Assembly: GCA_005879775.1 (NCBI GenBank)
Contig: VBJX01000120.1
Coordinates: 8,677 to 21,698 of the forward strand
Source: Chloroflexota bacterium
Lineage (GTDB): Bacteria > Chloroflexota > Limnocylindria > QHBO01
Reading direction: 5' to 3'
DNA length: 13,022 nt
The position numbers were made by a program, and so were the translations under genes. Every line of letters begins with the position of its first letter. Position 1 is the first letter of the stretch. The notes beneath the pieces were generated by a model. It did not search any database, was not told where the DNA came from, and saw nothing but the letters and a program-made list of their open reading frames with translations. This document shows positions 1 to 6,821 of the stretch, piece by piece.

Positions 1-129
1 TATCACGGTCGGGTGGTCGGCACCGTGGAGAAGAGCGAAGTCACCTCTGACGAGGTGCTGGCCATGATCATCATGGGGAAGGCGCCGGGCGAGGTCACGG
101 AGCGGGAGATGGCGACCCTGGACCAGTAG
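1..129 (+). CDS. Sugar ABC transporter ATP-binding protein, C-terminal end (partial)
   Basis: Frame 1 is open from the window edge to TAG at 127-129 and gives the last 42 residues of a protein. The segment YHGRVVGTVEKSEVTSDEVL followed by AMIIMGK resembles the end of the second ATPase domain of ribose/xylose-type (RbsA/XylG) import ATPases, where a GRVVG strand is followed by a helix and a short 'I-x-G' tail. The convergent xylB-xylA pair immediately downstream makes a xylose importer ATPase (XylG-like) the likely identity, which is inference from context. Walker motifs lie outside the window, so the family call rests on the tail and the neighbours only. A weak hairpin can be drawn in the 17 bases between this stop and the xylB stop. 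Confidence 0.6.
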   Translation, partial: YHGRVVGTVEKSEVTSDEVLAMIIMGKAPGEVTEREMATLDQ

Positions 130-146
130 CGGTCGCTCCCGACGGG

Positions 147-1631
147 CTACCGCCGATGGAAGACCGGCGCCAGAGCCGGGTAGAGCTCCCGATAGGCGGC
201 GTAGGCATCGGCGTAGGCCATGCGTGCAGGACCCGGCTCGGAAACTGGGCTGGTGCGCACCAGTGACGCCGCCGCGGCGGCAACGTCCTCAAACCAGCCG
301 ATACCGACCGCGGCGAGGATCGCCGCGCCGAACGAGGCCCCCTCCGTGGTCGAGGTGGTGAGCAGCTCAGCGTCGAGCACGTCGGCCAGGATCTGACGCC
401 ACGTCCCGCTGGCCAAGCCCCCGCCGGACGCCCGGAGCTGCACCGGGCGGGGCATGCCGGCGGCGATCATCAGCTCGAGGCCGTCCCGCAGGCCGAACGC
501 CACGCCCTCCAGGACGGCGCGGGCCATGTGACGGCGGTCGTGCTGCAGCGATAGACCGACGAAGGCACCCCGTGCCAGCGGATCGGGATGTGGGCTCCGC
601 TCCCCCGACAGGTACGGCAGGAAGAAGAGGGCATCCGTGGCCGCCTCGACCTGTCCCGCCGAGCCGGCCAGCGCGCCGAACTCCTCGCCCGGGGCGAGGG
701 CATCCCGGAACCAGCGCAGGCTGCCTGCCGCCGAGAGCATGACCGACATGAGGTGCCAGGTGGCCGGGACCGCATGGCAGAAGGCGTGAACCCTGCCGTG
801 CGGCTCGTGGAGTGGCGCGGTGTTGGCAGCGAAGATCACGCCCGAGGTCCCGAGCGAGAGCGCCACCGAGCCCTCGGCCACGACGCCCACGCCAACGGCA
901 TTGGCGGCCTGGTCTCCCCCGCCACCCACGACCGGCGTTCCCTCCGCTAGTCCGGTGGCATCGGCGGCCGCGGCCGAGACCCGGCCGGTGGCCTGGGGGC
1001 CCTCGAACACGGGCGGGAACCAGGCCGGGTCGAGGGCGAGAGCCCGCAGCACCTCCGGCGACCAGGTGCGGCGAGCAAGATCGAAGAGGATCGTCCCTGA
1101 TCCATCGGCCGCGTCGGTGGCGTACTCGCCGGTGAGCCGATACCGCACGTAGTCTTTGGGGAGGAGGACGTGGGCCACTCGCGCCCAGGTCTCCGGCTCG
1201 TGATTGCGGACCCAGAGCAGCTTGGGCGCGGTGAAGCCGGTGATCGCGTCGTTGCCGGTGATGGCGATGAGGCGCTCGGGGCCCACCAGGGCGCGGACCT
1301 CGTCGCACTCGGCGGCCGTCCGCTGGTCGTTCCACAGGATCGCCGGTCGCAGGACGGCTCCGGCGGCATCGAGCATGACGGCGCCGTGCATCTGCCCGGT
1401 GAGGCCAACCGCCTCGACATCGGCGCCGGACGCATCGGCGGAGGTGAGCGCCGCGCGAATCGCCGATCGAGCCGCGTCCCACCAGTCCGCTGGCTCCTGC
1501 TCGCTCCAGAGCGGGCGCGGCATCGAGACGTCGTAGGCGGCGCTGCCGCTGCCGCGCAGCGTCCCCTCCGGGTCGACGAGGATGGCCTTGGTCGCCGTGG
1601 TCGAGACGTCGATCCCGAGGACGAGGCCCAT
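147..1631 (-). CDS. xylB: Xylulokinase
   Basis: The 494-residue protein has the usual length for xylulokinase, a FGGY-family cytoplasmic kinase that phosphorylates D-xylulose to xylulose 5-phosphate for the pentose phosphate pathway. Visible family marks are the N-terminal phosphate-binding strand GIDVSTTATKAILVD (residues 6-20), the sugar-binding GLTGQMHG (76-83), the catalytic-base motif GGGGDQAANA (236-245, Asp240), SLGTSGVIF (259-267) and the C-terminal ATP-site SGGGLASGTWRQILADV. The gene starts four bases after the xylA stop and has no good ribosome binding site of its own, so translation is probably coupled to xylA. It converges with a sugar-transporter ATPase gene. No missing key residue was noticed. 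Confidence 0.95.
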   Translation of the reverse strand: MGLVLGIDVSTTATKAILVDPEGTLRGSGSAAYDVSMPRPLWSEQEPADWWDAARSAIRAALTSADASGADVEAVGLTGQMHGAVMLDAAGAVLRPAILWNDQRTAAECDEVRALVGPERLIAITGNDAITGFTAPKLLWVRNHEPETWARVAHVLLPKDYVRYRLTGEYATDAADGSGTILFDLARRTWSPEVLRALALDPAWFPPVFEGPQATGRVSAAAADATGLAEGTPVVGGGGDQAANAVGVGVVAEGSVALSLGTSGVIFAANTAPLHEPHGRVHAFCHAVPATWHLMSVMLSAAGSLRWFRDALAPGEEFGALAGSAGQVEAATDALFFLPYLSGERSPHPDPLARGAFVGLSLQHDRRHMARAVLEGVAFGLRDGLELMIAAGMPRPVQLRASGGGLASGTWRQILADVLDAELLTTSTTEGASFGAAILAAVGIGWFEDVAAAAASLVRTSPVSEPGPARMAYADAYAAYRELYPALAPVFHRR

Positions 1632-1635
1632 CGGC

Positions 1636-2997
1636 TCAGTCAGCCGCGCCGCGATCGGGCGCGGCGTCCACCTCCCAGATCGCCTGGTTCACGAGATTCT
1701 CGAGGAGCTCCTGGCGGCCGGAGCGCGGCCTGGGGTCGATCTCCCCCGTTGCCACGCGTCCGGCCAGCACCTCGAGCAGCGCATCGCCGGACAGGATCGA
1801 CCTACCCAGGTCGCCGGCCCAGCCGGCGTATCGGTCTTCGCGCAGTCGTTCGATCGCTCCGGCCTCCACCATCGCCGCAGCCGCCAGAAGCGCCCGCGCC
1901 AGGGTGTCGATCCCACCGATGTGGGCATGGAACAGGTCGGTCCGGTCGAGGCTCTGGCGGCGCAGCTTGGCGTCGAAGTTGAAGCCGCCCGAGGTGAGGC
2001 CGCCGCCCCGCAGGATCTCGTAGATGGCCAGCGAGAGCTCGTCGACCGAGTTGGCGAACTGATCGGTGTCCCAGCCGTTCTGGTAGTCGCCGCGGTTGAC
2101 GTCGACGCTGCCGAAGATGCCCAGGGTGACGGCGGTCGCCACCTCGTGGTGGAAGCTATGACCGGCCAGCGTGGCATGGTTGGCCTCCAGGTTGACCCGA
2201 TATTCCCCTTCCAGGTGATGGCGGGCCAGGAAGCCGTAGACGGTGGCGGCGTCGTAGTCGTACTGGTGCTTGGTCGGCTCCTGCGGCTTCGGCTCGATGA
2301 GGAGGGTCCCCTTGAAGCCGATCCGGTGCTTGTGCTCGGCGACGAGCTCCAGGAATCGGGCGAACTGTCGCTCCTCATGCCCCAGGTCGGTGTTGAGGAG
2401 CGTCTCGTAGCCCTCGCGGCCTCCCCACAGGACGTAGTTGGCGCCGCCCAGCCGATGCGTGGCCTCCAGCATCGCCTTGACCTGGGCCGCCGCGTACGCG
2501 AAGACCTCGGGGTCCGGGTTGGTGGCTGCCCCGGCGGCGTAACGGGGGTGGCTGAAGAGGTTGGCCGTCCCCCAGAGCAGCTTGACCCCCGTGCGCGCCA
2601 TCTGGCCCTCGGCGGCCTCGACGATGGCTGCCAGGTTGGAGGCGGTCTCGGCGAATGTGCGTCCCTCGGGGGCCAGATCGCGATCGTGGAAGCAGAAGAA
2701 CGGGACGCCAAGCTTGTCGAAGAACTCGAAGGCGGCCTCCAGCTTGGCGCGAGCCCCGATCATGGGATCCAGTCGTGGGTCGAGCCAGGGCCGATCGAAG
2801 GTGCCCGTGCCGAAGACGTCGGAGCCGGGCCAATTGAACGAGTGCCAGCAGCAGACCGCGATCCGGAGGTGGTCTTCCATCCGCTTGCCGAGGACCATCC
2901 GATCCGGCTGGTAGACCTTGTAGGCGAGCGGGTTATCCGAGCGGAGGCCGCCGAAGGGGATGCGGCCTTCCACGCCGGGGAAGAAGTCCTGGCTCAT
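1636..2997 (-). CDS. xylA: Xylose isomerase
   Basis: The 453-residue protein interconverts D-xylose and D-xylulose as a metal-dependent cytoplasmic enzyme. Catalytic and metal residues line up with the E. coli enzyme at a constant offset of about three: FHDRD (His104, Asp107), IEPKP (Glu235, Lys237), NLEANH (Glu271, His274), SVDVNRGD (Asp299), GWDTDQF (Asp310, Asp312) and GGFNFDAK (Asp342). The frame is open further upstream, but the MSQDFF start at 2997 was chosen because family members begin close to this point and the preceding codons would overlap the putative promoter. Downstream xylB follows after four bases, so the pair is an operon for xylose catabolism. I see no XylR-type operator with confidence. 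Confidence 0.96.
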   Translation of the reverse strand: MSQDFFPGVEGRIPFGGLRSDNPLAYKVYQPDRMVLGKRMEDHLRIAVCCWHSFNWPGSDVFGTGTFDRPWLDPRLDPMIGARAKLEAAFEFFDKLGVPFFCFHDRDLAPEGRTFAETASNLAAIVEAAEGQMARTGVKLLWGTANLFSHPRYAAGAATNPDPEVFAYAAAQVKAMLEATHRLGGANYVLWGGREGYETLLNTDLGHEERQFARFLELVAEHKHRIGFKGTLLIEPKPQEPTKHQYDYDAATVYGFLARHHLEGEYRVNLEANHATLAGHSFHHEVATAVTLGIFGSVDVNRGDYQNGWDTDQFANSVDELSLAIYEILRGGGLTSGGFNFDAKLRRQSLDRTDLFHAHIGGIDTLARALLAAAAMVEAGAIERLREDRYAGWAGDLGRSILSGDALLEVLAGRVATGEIDPRPRSGRQELLENLVNQAIWEVDAAPDRGAAD

Positions 2998-3036
2998 GAT
3001 CTCGACTCTCGTGATCGGGTGCGAGCGGGGAGATCG

Positions 3037-3045
3037 AGCGTAGCA
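3037..3045 (-). promoter_or_regulatory. Putative extended -10 element of the xylA-xylB operon
   Basis: On the minus strand the bases read TGCTACGCT, an extended -10 (TGn plus TACGCT) about 40 bases before the xylA start. No convincing -35 hexamer sits 17 bases upstream, as is common for extended -10 promoters. The same TGCTAnnnT pattern occurs before tRNA-Ser(CGA), the tadA-like gene, tRNA-Ser(GCT) and the sigma factor, which is the main support. Confidence 0.4.
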
Positions 3046-3073
3046 CACGGCCCGATGAGCGAGCCCGCGAAGC

Positions 3074-3688
3074 TCAGCCGCGCTCCACCTGGCGGCGGCC
3101 CTGGAGCGAGCGGATCAGGGTCACGTCATCGGCGTATTCCAGATCGCCGCCGACCGGCAGCCCCCGGGCGATCCGCGACACGATCGGGACATGCGGCACC
3201 AGGAGATCGGCCAGGTACATGGCCGTCGCCTCGCCTTCCAGGTTGGGGTTGGTCGCCAGGATCACCTCGTCGATCCCGCCTGCGGCGACTCGCACGATCA
3301 GCTGCTTGGCGCGGATCTGCTCGGGGCCGATACCGTCGATCGGGCTGATGGCGCCGTGCAGCACGTGATAGCGGCCGCGATACTCGCCGGTCCGCTCGAT
3401 GGCCAGCACGTCGAGGGGCTCCTCCACGACGCAGATGCGGGTCGCATCACGGCGGTCATCGGCACAGATGTCGCACGGGTCGACCCCGATCTCGGTGATG
3501 TTGCAACAGGTCGAGCAGTAGGCGACCTCCTCCTTGGCTGCGACCAGGGCTGCGGCCAGGGCACGGGCGTCGTCGGCCGGGGCACGCAGCACGAAGTAGG
3601 TGAGGCGCTGCGCCGTCTTGCGCCCGACTCCGGGGAGCTTGTTGAACTCGTCGATGAGGCGGGCGACGGGCGCGATGAGGCCGGCCAT
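3074..3688 (-). CDS. recR: Recombination mediator protein RecR
   Basis: The 204-residue protein has the normal RecR length and domain order: a helix-hairpin-helix region with KLPGVGRKTAQR (17-28), a four-cysteine zinc finger (Cys58, Cys61, Cys72, Cys75), a Toprim domain with VVEEP (87-91) and ATNPNLEGEATAMYL (145-159), and the C-terminal GLPVGGDLEYAD (176-187). RecR works with RecO and RecF to load RecA on SSB-coated single-stranded DNA at gaps and stalled forks. It is the last gene of the dnaX-ybaB-recR run, 29 bases after ybaB, an order seen in many bacteria. The ribosome binding site is weak. No key residue appears missing. Confidence 0.97.
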   Translation of the reverse strand: MAGLIAPVARLIDEFNKLPGVGRKTAQRLTYFVLRAPADDARALAAALVAAKEEVAYCSTCCNITEIGVDPCDICADDRRDATRICVVEEPLDVLAIERTGEYRGRYHVLHGAISPIDGIGPEQIRAKQLIVRVAAGGIDEVILATNPNLEGEATAMYLADLLVPHVPIVSRIARGLPVGGDLEYADDVTLIRSLQGRRQVERG

Positions 3689-3717
3689 GCTCTAGGTCGC
3701 CATCGCGCCGCGGATGG

Positions 3718-4068
3718 TCAGCGGCTCGAGCGCGACGACCCAGCGCCCAGGCCCGGCAGCCCGGGCATGCCGGCCAGCCCCACCCCGCCGGCGACCGATG
3801 CCATCCGCTCGCGCTCGAGCTCCTTGCTGCGGGAGATCGCGTCGTTGACGGCGGCCATCACCAGGTCCTGGAGCATCTCGACCTCGTCGGGATCCACGGC
3901 GGAACGGTCGATCTCCACCTGGCGCACCTCCTGTGCCCCGGTGATCACCACGCGCACGGCGCCGCCGCCGGCGGTCGCCTCGAGCGTCGTCTCGCGCAGC
4001 TCGTCCTGCGCCTGCGCCACCTGGGCCTGCATCTGCTGGGCCATCCGGGCGATCTGGGCGATGTTCAT
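3718..4068 (-). CDS. YbaB/EbfC family nucleoid-associated protein
   Basis: This 116-residue protein starts with MNIAQIARMAQQMQAQVAQA, a long amphipathic helix typical of the family, followed by the central strand pair with GGGAVRVVITGAQEVRQVEID and the helix region EVEMLQDLVMAAVNDA. Family members form tweezers-like dimers that bind DNA and affect nucleoid organisation. The tail (about residues 93-116) is Gly/Pro/Ser-rich and probably disordered. A ribosome binding site AAGGAG lies nine bases before the ATG. It lies between dnaX (33-base gap) and recR (29-base gap), the standard location for the family. Confidence 0.93.
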   Translation of the reverse strand: MNIAQIARMAQQMQAQVAQAQDELRETTLEATAGGGAVRVVITGAQEVRQVEIDRSAVDPDEVEMLQDLVMAAVNDAISRSKELERERMASVAGGVGLAGMPGLPGLGAGSSRSSR

Positions 4069-4101
4069 CGGTCTCTTCTCCTTGGTTGGGGAGGAGGTTG
4101 A

Positions 4102-5652
4102 TCAGCGGACTTCGGGAACGTCAAGCAGCTCGCCACCGGTGATGCGCAGCACGCCCTCGAGGAGGGCGCGCCCGTCCGGATCGGCGGGGTCTGCGGTGAG
4201 GGCCTGGGCAACGGTCAATGGCTCGAGCTCCACGTTGCTGACGATGCACTCGATCGCCCACTGGCCGCCGAGCACGGATCCGAGGAGCTGCTCGATGGCA
4301 GCCGAGCGGTTGGCCACCTTCTCGCGCATGAAGCCGCGCTCCTCGGGAAAGGCGAGGGTGACGCGGGCACCGTCGATCGCCACCGGGCGGCAGGCGGCCA
4401 GGAGTGGCTTGATGGCGGGGCCGGCCCGCTCGATGACCGCCGGCCAGCGAGCGCGCAATGCAGCGGCATCCGGCGCCAGGGCCGCCGCTGCCGGCTGCGG
4501 GTCTGATGGCTGCGGGTTGAGTGGCTGCGGGATCGCCGGCTCCGGCGCGGCAGCCCTGGGCATTGGCAGCGGGGTCGCGTCGCTGACGGCGAGCGGCCTT
4601 GGTGCCGAAAGCGGCTCTCCCGCCGCAAGTCCCTCGACGGCCAGCAGCTCGAGGGCGAGGCGCGCCCGGCCCTCGCGTGCGCCGACGGTGGCGGCCTCGG
4701 CCAGGGTGCGCAGGATCGAGGCCAGGCGACGGGCGAGGGTCGGGTCGCCGGCGGCATGCAGCAGGCGACGCCGCGTCTCCTCCTCGCACTGCTCGGCAAT
4801 CTGCCCCATCTCGCGGCCAAGGTCGACCAGCGCCTCGATGCGGTCCAGCGCGGCAGGGGCGTCGCCGGCGACGAAGGCATCAACCAGGGCCACGATGGTC
4901 GCCTCATCGGCGAGCCCCACGGCCTCGCGAACCGCCTCGAGCGTGACCTGCTCGCCGGCGTAGGCGAGGACCTGGTCGAGGAGCGACTCGCCGTCGCGCA
5001 TCGCGCCATCCGCCAGGCGGGCGATGAGGGCCAGGGCATCCTCCTCGGAGAGGCGGTGAAAGTCGAAGCGCTGCGTGCGGCTGATGATGGTGGCCGGCAC
5101 CTTGTGCGTGTCGGTCGTGGCCAGCACGAAGACGACGTGGGGCGGCGGCTCCTCGACGAGCTTGAGGAGCGCATTGAAGGCATGCGCGCTCAGCATGTGC
5201 ACCTCGTCGATGATGTAGACCCGTCGCCGCAGCTCGGCAGGGGCGGTCAGCGCGCGCATCACGAGGTCGCGGGCGTCCTCCACCAGCCCGTGGCTGGCGG
5301 CATCGATCTCGATGACATCCATGGCACGCCCCTCGCGTACCGAGACGCAGGCGGCGCATCGGTCGCATGGCTCGCCATCGGGTTCCCGATCGGTGCAGTT
5401 GATGGCCTTGGCCAGGATGCGGGCGGTCGAAGTCTTCCCGGTCCCCCGCGGGCCGACGAAGAGGTAGGCATGGGCGATCCGGTCGGTCGCCACCGCGTTG
5501 CGCAGGGTGGTGACGATCGGGTCCTGGCCGATCAGCTCGCCAAATCGCTGGGCGCGCCAACGACGGTAGAGGGCGCGGTGCGAGGGGTCGTCGACGAGTG
5601 GCTGCGAGTCCTCGGGCGGGACGAGCGGCTCGACGGCTGCGGGCTTGGGCAT
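4102..5652 (-). CDS. dnaX: DNA polymerase III subunit gamma/tau, with an unusually short lid domain
   Basis: This 516-residue clamp-loader ATPase assembles the sliding clamp and links the replisome. Seen in order: Walker A GPRGTGKTS (67-75), zinc-binding Cys86/Cys96/Cys99/Cys102, Walker B YIIDEVH (146-152), sensor 1 VLATTDTHK (176-184), the SRC-type motif as SRT (191-193, Arg192 kept), sensor 2 GAMRDGESLLDQ (216-227), a helical collar domain, a Pro/Ala-rich linker (about 343-396) with PQP repeats, and a C-terminal domain to 516. The start at 5652 is supported by AAGGAG three bases upstream. Between RFDFHRLSEED and ALALIAR about 20 residues present in E. coli and B. subtilis DnaX are absent. 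No A-rich slippery site for gamma production was seen. The gene follows the SRP RNA and precedes ybaB. Confidence 0.95.
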   Translation of the reverse strand: MPKPAAVEPLVPPEDSQPLVDDPSHRALYRRWRAQRFGELIGQDPIVTTLRNAVATDRIAHAYLFVGPRGTGKTSTARILAKAINCTDREPDGEPCDRCAACVSVREGRAMDVIEIDAASHGLVEDARDLVMRALTAPAELRRRVYIIDEVHMLSAHAFNALLKLVEEPPPHVVFVLATTDTHKVPATIISRTQRFDFHRLSEEDALALIARLADGAMRDGESLLDQVLAYAGEQVTLEAVREAVGLADEATIVALVDAFVAGDAPAALDRIEALVDLGREMGQIAEQCEEETRRRLLHAAGDPTLARRLASILRTLAEAATVGAREGRARLALELLAVEGLAAGEPLSAPRPLAVSDATPLPMPRAAAPEPAIPQPLNPQPSDPQPAAAALAPDAAALRARWPAVIERAGPAIKPLLAACRPVAIDGARVTLAFPEERGFMREKVANRSAAIEQLLGSVLGGQWAIECIVSNVELEPLTVAQALTADPADPDGRALLEGVLRITGGELLDVPEVR

Positions 5653-5674
5653 CGTCTCCTTACCGTACACCGAT

Positions 5675-5700
5675 CCGCCGCCTCTGGGCGAAGGCGGCGG
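5675..5700 (-). promoter_or_regulatory. Strong hairpin between the SRP RNA and dnaX
   Basis: A perfect 8-base-pair GC-only inverted repeat (5675-5682 with 5693-5700, ten-base loop) lies 19 bases beyond the SRP RNA 3' end and 22 bases before the dnaX start. There is no T run on the minus strand, so it is not a textbook intrinsic terminator. It may partly terminate or protect the SRP transcript, or set the level of dnaX read-through. Confidence 0.45.
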
Positions 5701-5718
5701 CCATGGGAAGGTTGAATT

Positions 5719-5989
5719 GGCCGTGCACCCGGCGTCGTCCGACCGCTCCCCGCACACGCGTGCATCATCCGGCTCCAGCCAGGTCGTCCCACGGCACCCG
5801 AAGGCGGTCGCTTACCGCTGCTTCCTTCCGGACCTGACGGGGTTCACGGACCCTCGCTGCGTGGGACCCGACTCTCAACGTCGGTCGATGTCGTGGGAGA
5901 CGGAGGCAGGTCGGCCTCAGCCGGGGATTCAGTCCCGCTGTAGCGGATTGCGGGTGCAGGGCACCGCTAGTTCCCCACCTAGCACGGCC
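5719..5989 (-). ncRNA. ffs: Signal recognition particle RNA, bacterial large type with Alu domain
   Basis: On the minus strand the S-domain core CAGGTCCGGAAGGAAGCAGC (apical Ffh-binding hairpin, RC of 5817-5836) is unmistakable. The 5' part, with GTGCTAGGTGGGGAACTAGC (RC of 5966-5985) and CCGCAATCCGC (RC of about 5942-5952), closely resembles the B. subtilis scRNA Alu domain as I remember it, so this is the large rather than the 4.5S form. Ends were set by a perfect 8-bp terminal helix: 5719-5726 pairs with 5982-5989. The resulting 271 nt is about the length of the Bacillus RNA. A second helix (5786-5793 with 5860-5867) closes the S domain. A good promoter starts exactly at the predicted 5' end. 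The RNA binds Ffh and targets nascent membrane proteins; the Alu part is associated with translation pausing. Confidence 0.93.
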
Positions 5990-5995
5990 GCGGCG

Positions 5996-6024
5996 ATGGT
6001 AAACGGGGCCCGATCATCGGTCAA
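5996..6024 (-). promoter_or_regulatory. Sigma-70-type promoter of the SRP RNA gene
   Basis: On the minus strand, -35 TTGACC (6024-6019), a 17-base spacer and -10 TACCAT (6001-5996) lie seven bases before the SRP RNA 5' end predicted independently from the terminal helix (5989, a G). Spacing and hexamers fit a housekeeping promoter. It lies directly after the tRNA-Ser(GGA) CCA end. Confidence 0.75.
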
Positions 6025-6029
6025 TCGGG

Positions 6030-6117
6030 TGGCGGAGAGGGGGGGATTCGAACCCCCGACGGGTTTCCCCGAACCGCATTTCCAGTGCGGCGCCATAGGC
6101 CACTAGGCGACCTCTCC
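6030..6117 (-). tRNA. tRNA-Ser (anticodon GGA)
   Basis: The minus strand folds as a class II tRNA: acceptor GGAGAGG/CCTCTCC, anticodon stem CCGCA/TGCGG with loop CTGGAAA (anticodon GGA, reads UCC and UCU), a long variable arm, T loop TTCGAAT, discriminator G and encoded CCA (6030-6032). It follows tRNA-Ser(CGA) by 37 bases and is probably cotranscribed with it. Confidence 0.95.
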
Positions 6118-6154
6118 GCGGGAGCGCAGCGACGTGGGTGGCCGGTGGTGAGGG

Positions 6155-6241
<87 letters not shown>

Positions 6242-6248
6242 GGGCGGG

Positions 6249-6257
6249 AGTCTAGCA
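6249..6257 (-). promoter_or_regulatory. Putative extended -10 element of the tRNA-Ser pair
   Basis: The minus strand reads TGCTAGACT, ending seven bases before the tRNA-Ser(CGA) 5' end. The surrounding 13 bases (6248-6260) are identical to those before the tadA-like gene (6747-6759). No clear -35 is present. Confidence 0.5.
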
Positions 6258-6292
6258 GAGGCCCAGGGCGCTCCCAGAGGGATGCAAAGTGG

Positions 6293-6736
6293 TCAGGCGG
6301 TGGCTGGCTCGGCGGCTCCCAGGCGCAGGACCTCGGCCTCGCGGACGCCGGAGATGATCGCGACCTGGTGCGGGAGTGACGCGTCGCGGGCCAGCTGCAG
6401 GGCCCCTCCGGCCGCGCCGCGCTTCGCATCGGAGAGGGCGAAGACAAGGGTCCGCACTCGACCCTCCAGGAGGGAGCCGACACACATGGCGCACGGCTCA
6501 TGGGTGGTGAAGATGGTCACCTCGGAGAGGCGCTTGGCGCCCAGCTTGCGAGCGGTGGCCTGCACGGTGAGGAGCACGGCGTGGGCGGTTGGATCGTTCT
6601 GCAGCAGCGTCCGGCAATGGTCCCGGGCGATCATCGCGTCGTCGAGCACGGCCACCGCGCCGACGGCCGTCTCCCCCTCCTCGGCACCGCGCCGGGCCTC
6701 GGCGATCGCCTCGGCCATGTACAGCTCGTAATTCAT
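6293..6736 (-). CDS. TadA-family deaminase homologue lacking the catalytic glutamate
   Basis: The 147-residue protein aligns along its length with TadA, the tRNA A34 deaminase: an N-terminal helix (YMAEAIAEAR), GAVAVLDD, NDPTAHAV (47-54), THEPCAMC (78-85), SDAKRGAAG (102-110) and HQVAIISGV. Zinc ligands His52, Cys82 and Cys85 are kept. The proton-shuttle Glu of HAE is Val54 (codon GTG, 6577-6575), the Asn of the usual N-R motif is Cys41, and the C-terminal FFR-x-RR tail that contacts RNA is absent. Deamination by the known mechanism is therefore not expected. The start at 6736 was chosen because residues before it would overlap the putative promoter; an in-frame ATG at 6763 is the alternative. 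It sits in the tadA place upstream of the tRNA-Ser genes, SRP RNA and dnaX. It could be a silent subunit like eukaryotic Tad3, a repurposed enzyme or a decaying gene. Confidence 0.85.
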   Translation of the reverse strand: MNYELYMAEAIAEARRGAEEGETAVGAVAVLDDAMIARDHCRTLLQNDPTAHAVLLTVQATARKLGAKRLSEVTIFTTHEPCAMCVGSLLEGRVRTLVFALSDAKRGAAGGALQLARDASLPHQVAIISGVREAEVLRLGAAEPATA

Positions 6737-6747
6737 GAGGTCGGCCG

Positions 6748-6756
6748 AGTCTAGCA
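6748..6756 (-). promoter_or_regulatory. Putative extended -10 element of the tadA-like gene
   Basis: The minus strand reads TGCTAGACT, ending 11 bases before the ATG at 6736, so the transcript would have a leader of only a few bases. No Shine-Dalgarno sequence is visible before this ATG, which fits (near-)leaderless translation. The 13-base context is identical to that before tRNA-Ser(CGA). Confidence 0.45.
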
Positions 6757-6821
6757 GAGCCATCCGCGGGCCCGATCGACCCGGATCGGCGCTCTTCCAC
6801 CGCTACGATGAGGGCTCGGCG

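Noticed and set aside
1582..3348. A very long open frame (588 codons) on the plus strand opposite xylA, and a similar one at 3191-4963
   Set aside because: They are antisense shadows of strongly recognised genes (xylA; recR, ybaB and dnaX) in GC-rich DNA, where stop codons are rare. Their translations show no family pattern.
4450..4620. A gamma/tau programmed frameshift in the dnaX linker
   Set aside because: The region is GC-rich with no A-run or A-AAA-AAG-like slippery site, so only the full-length product is supported.
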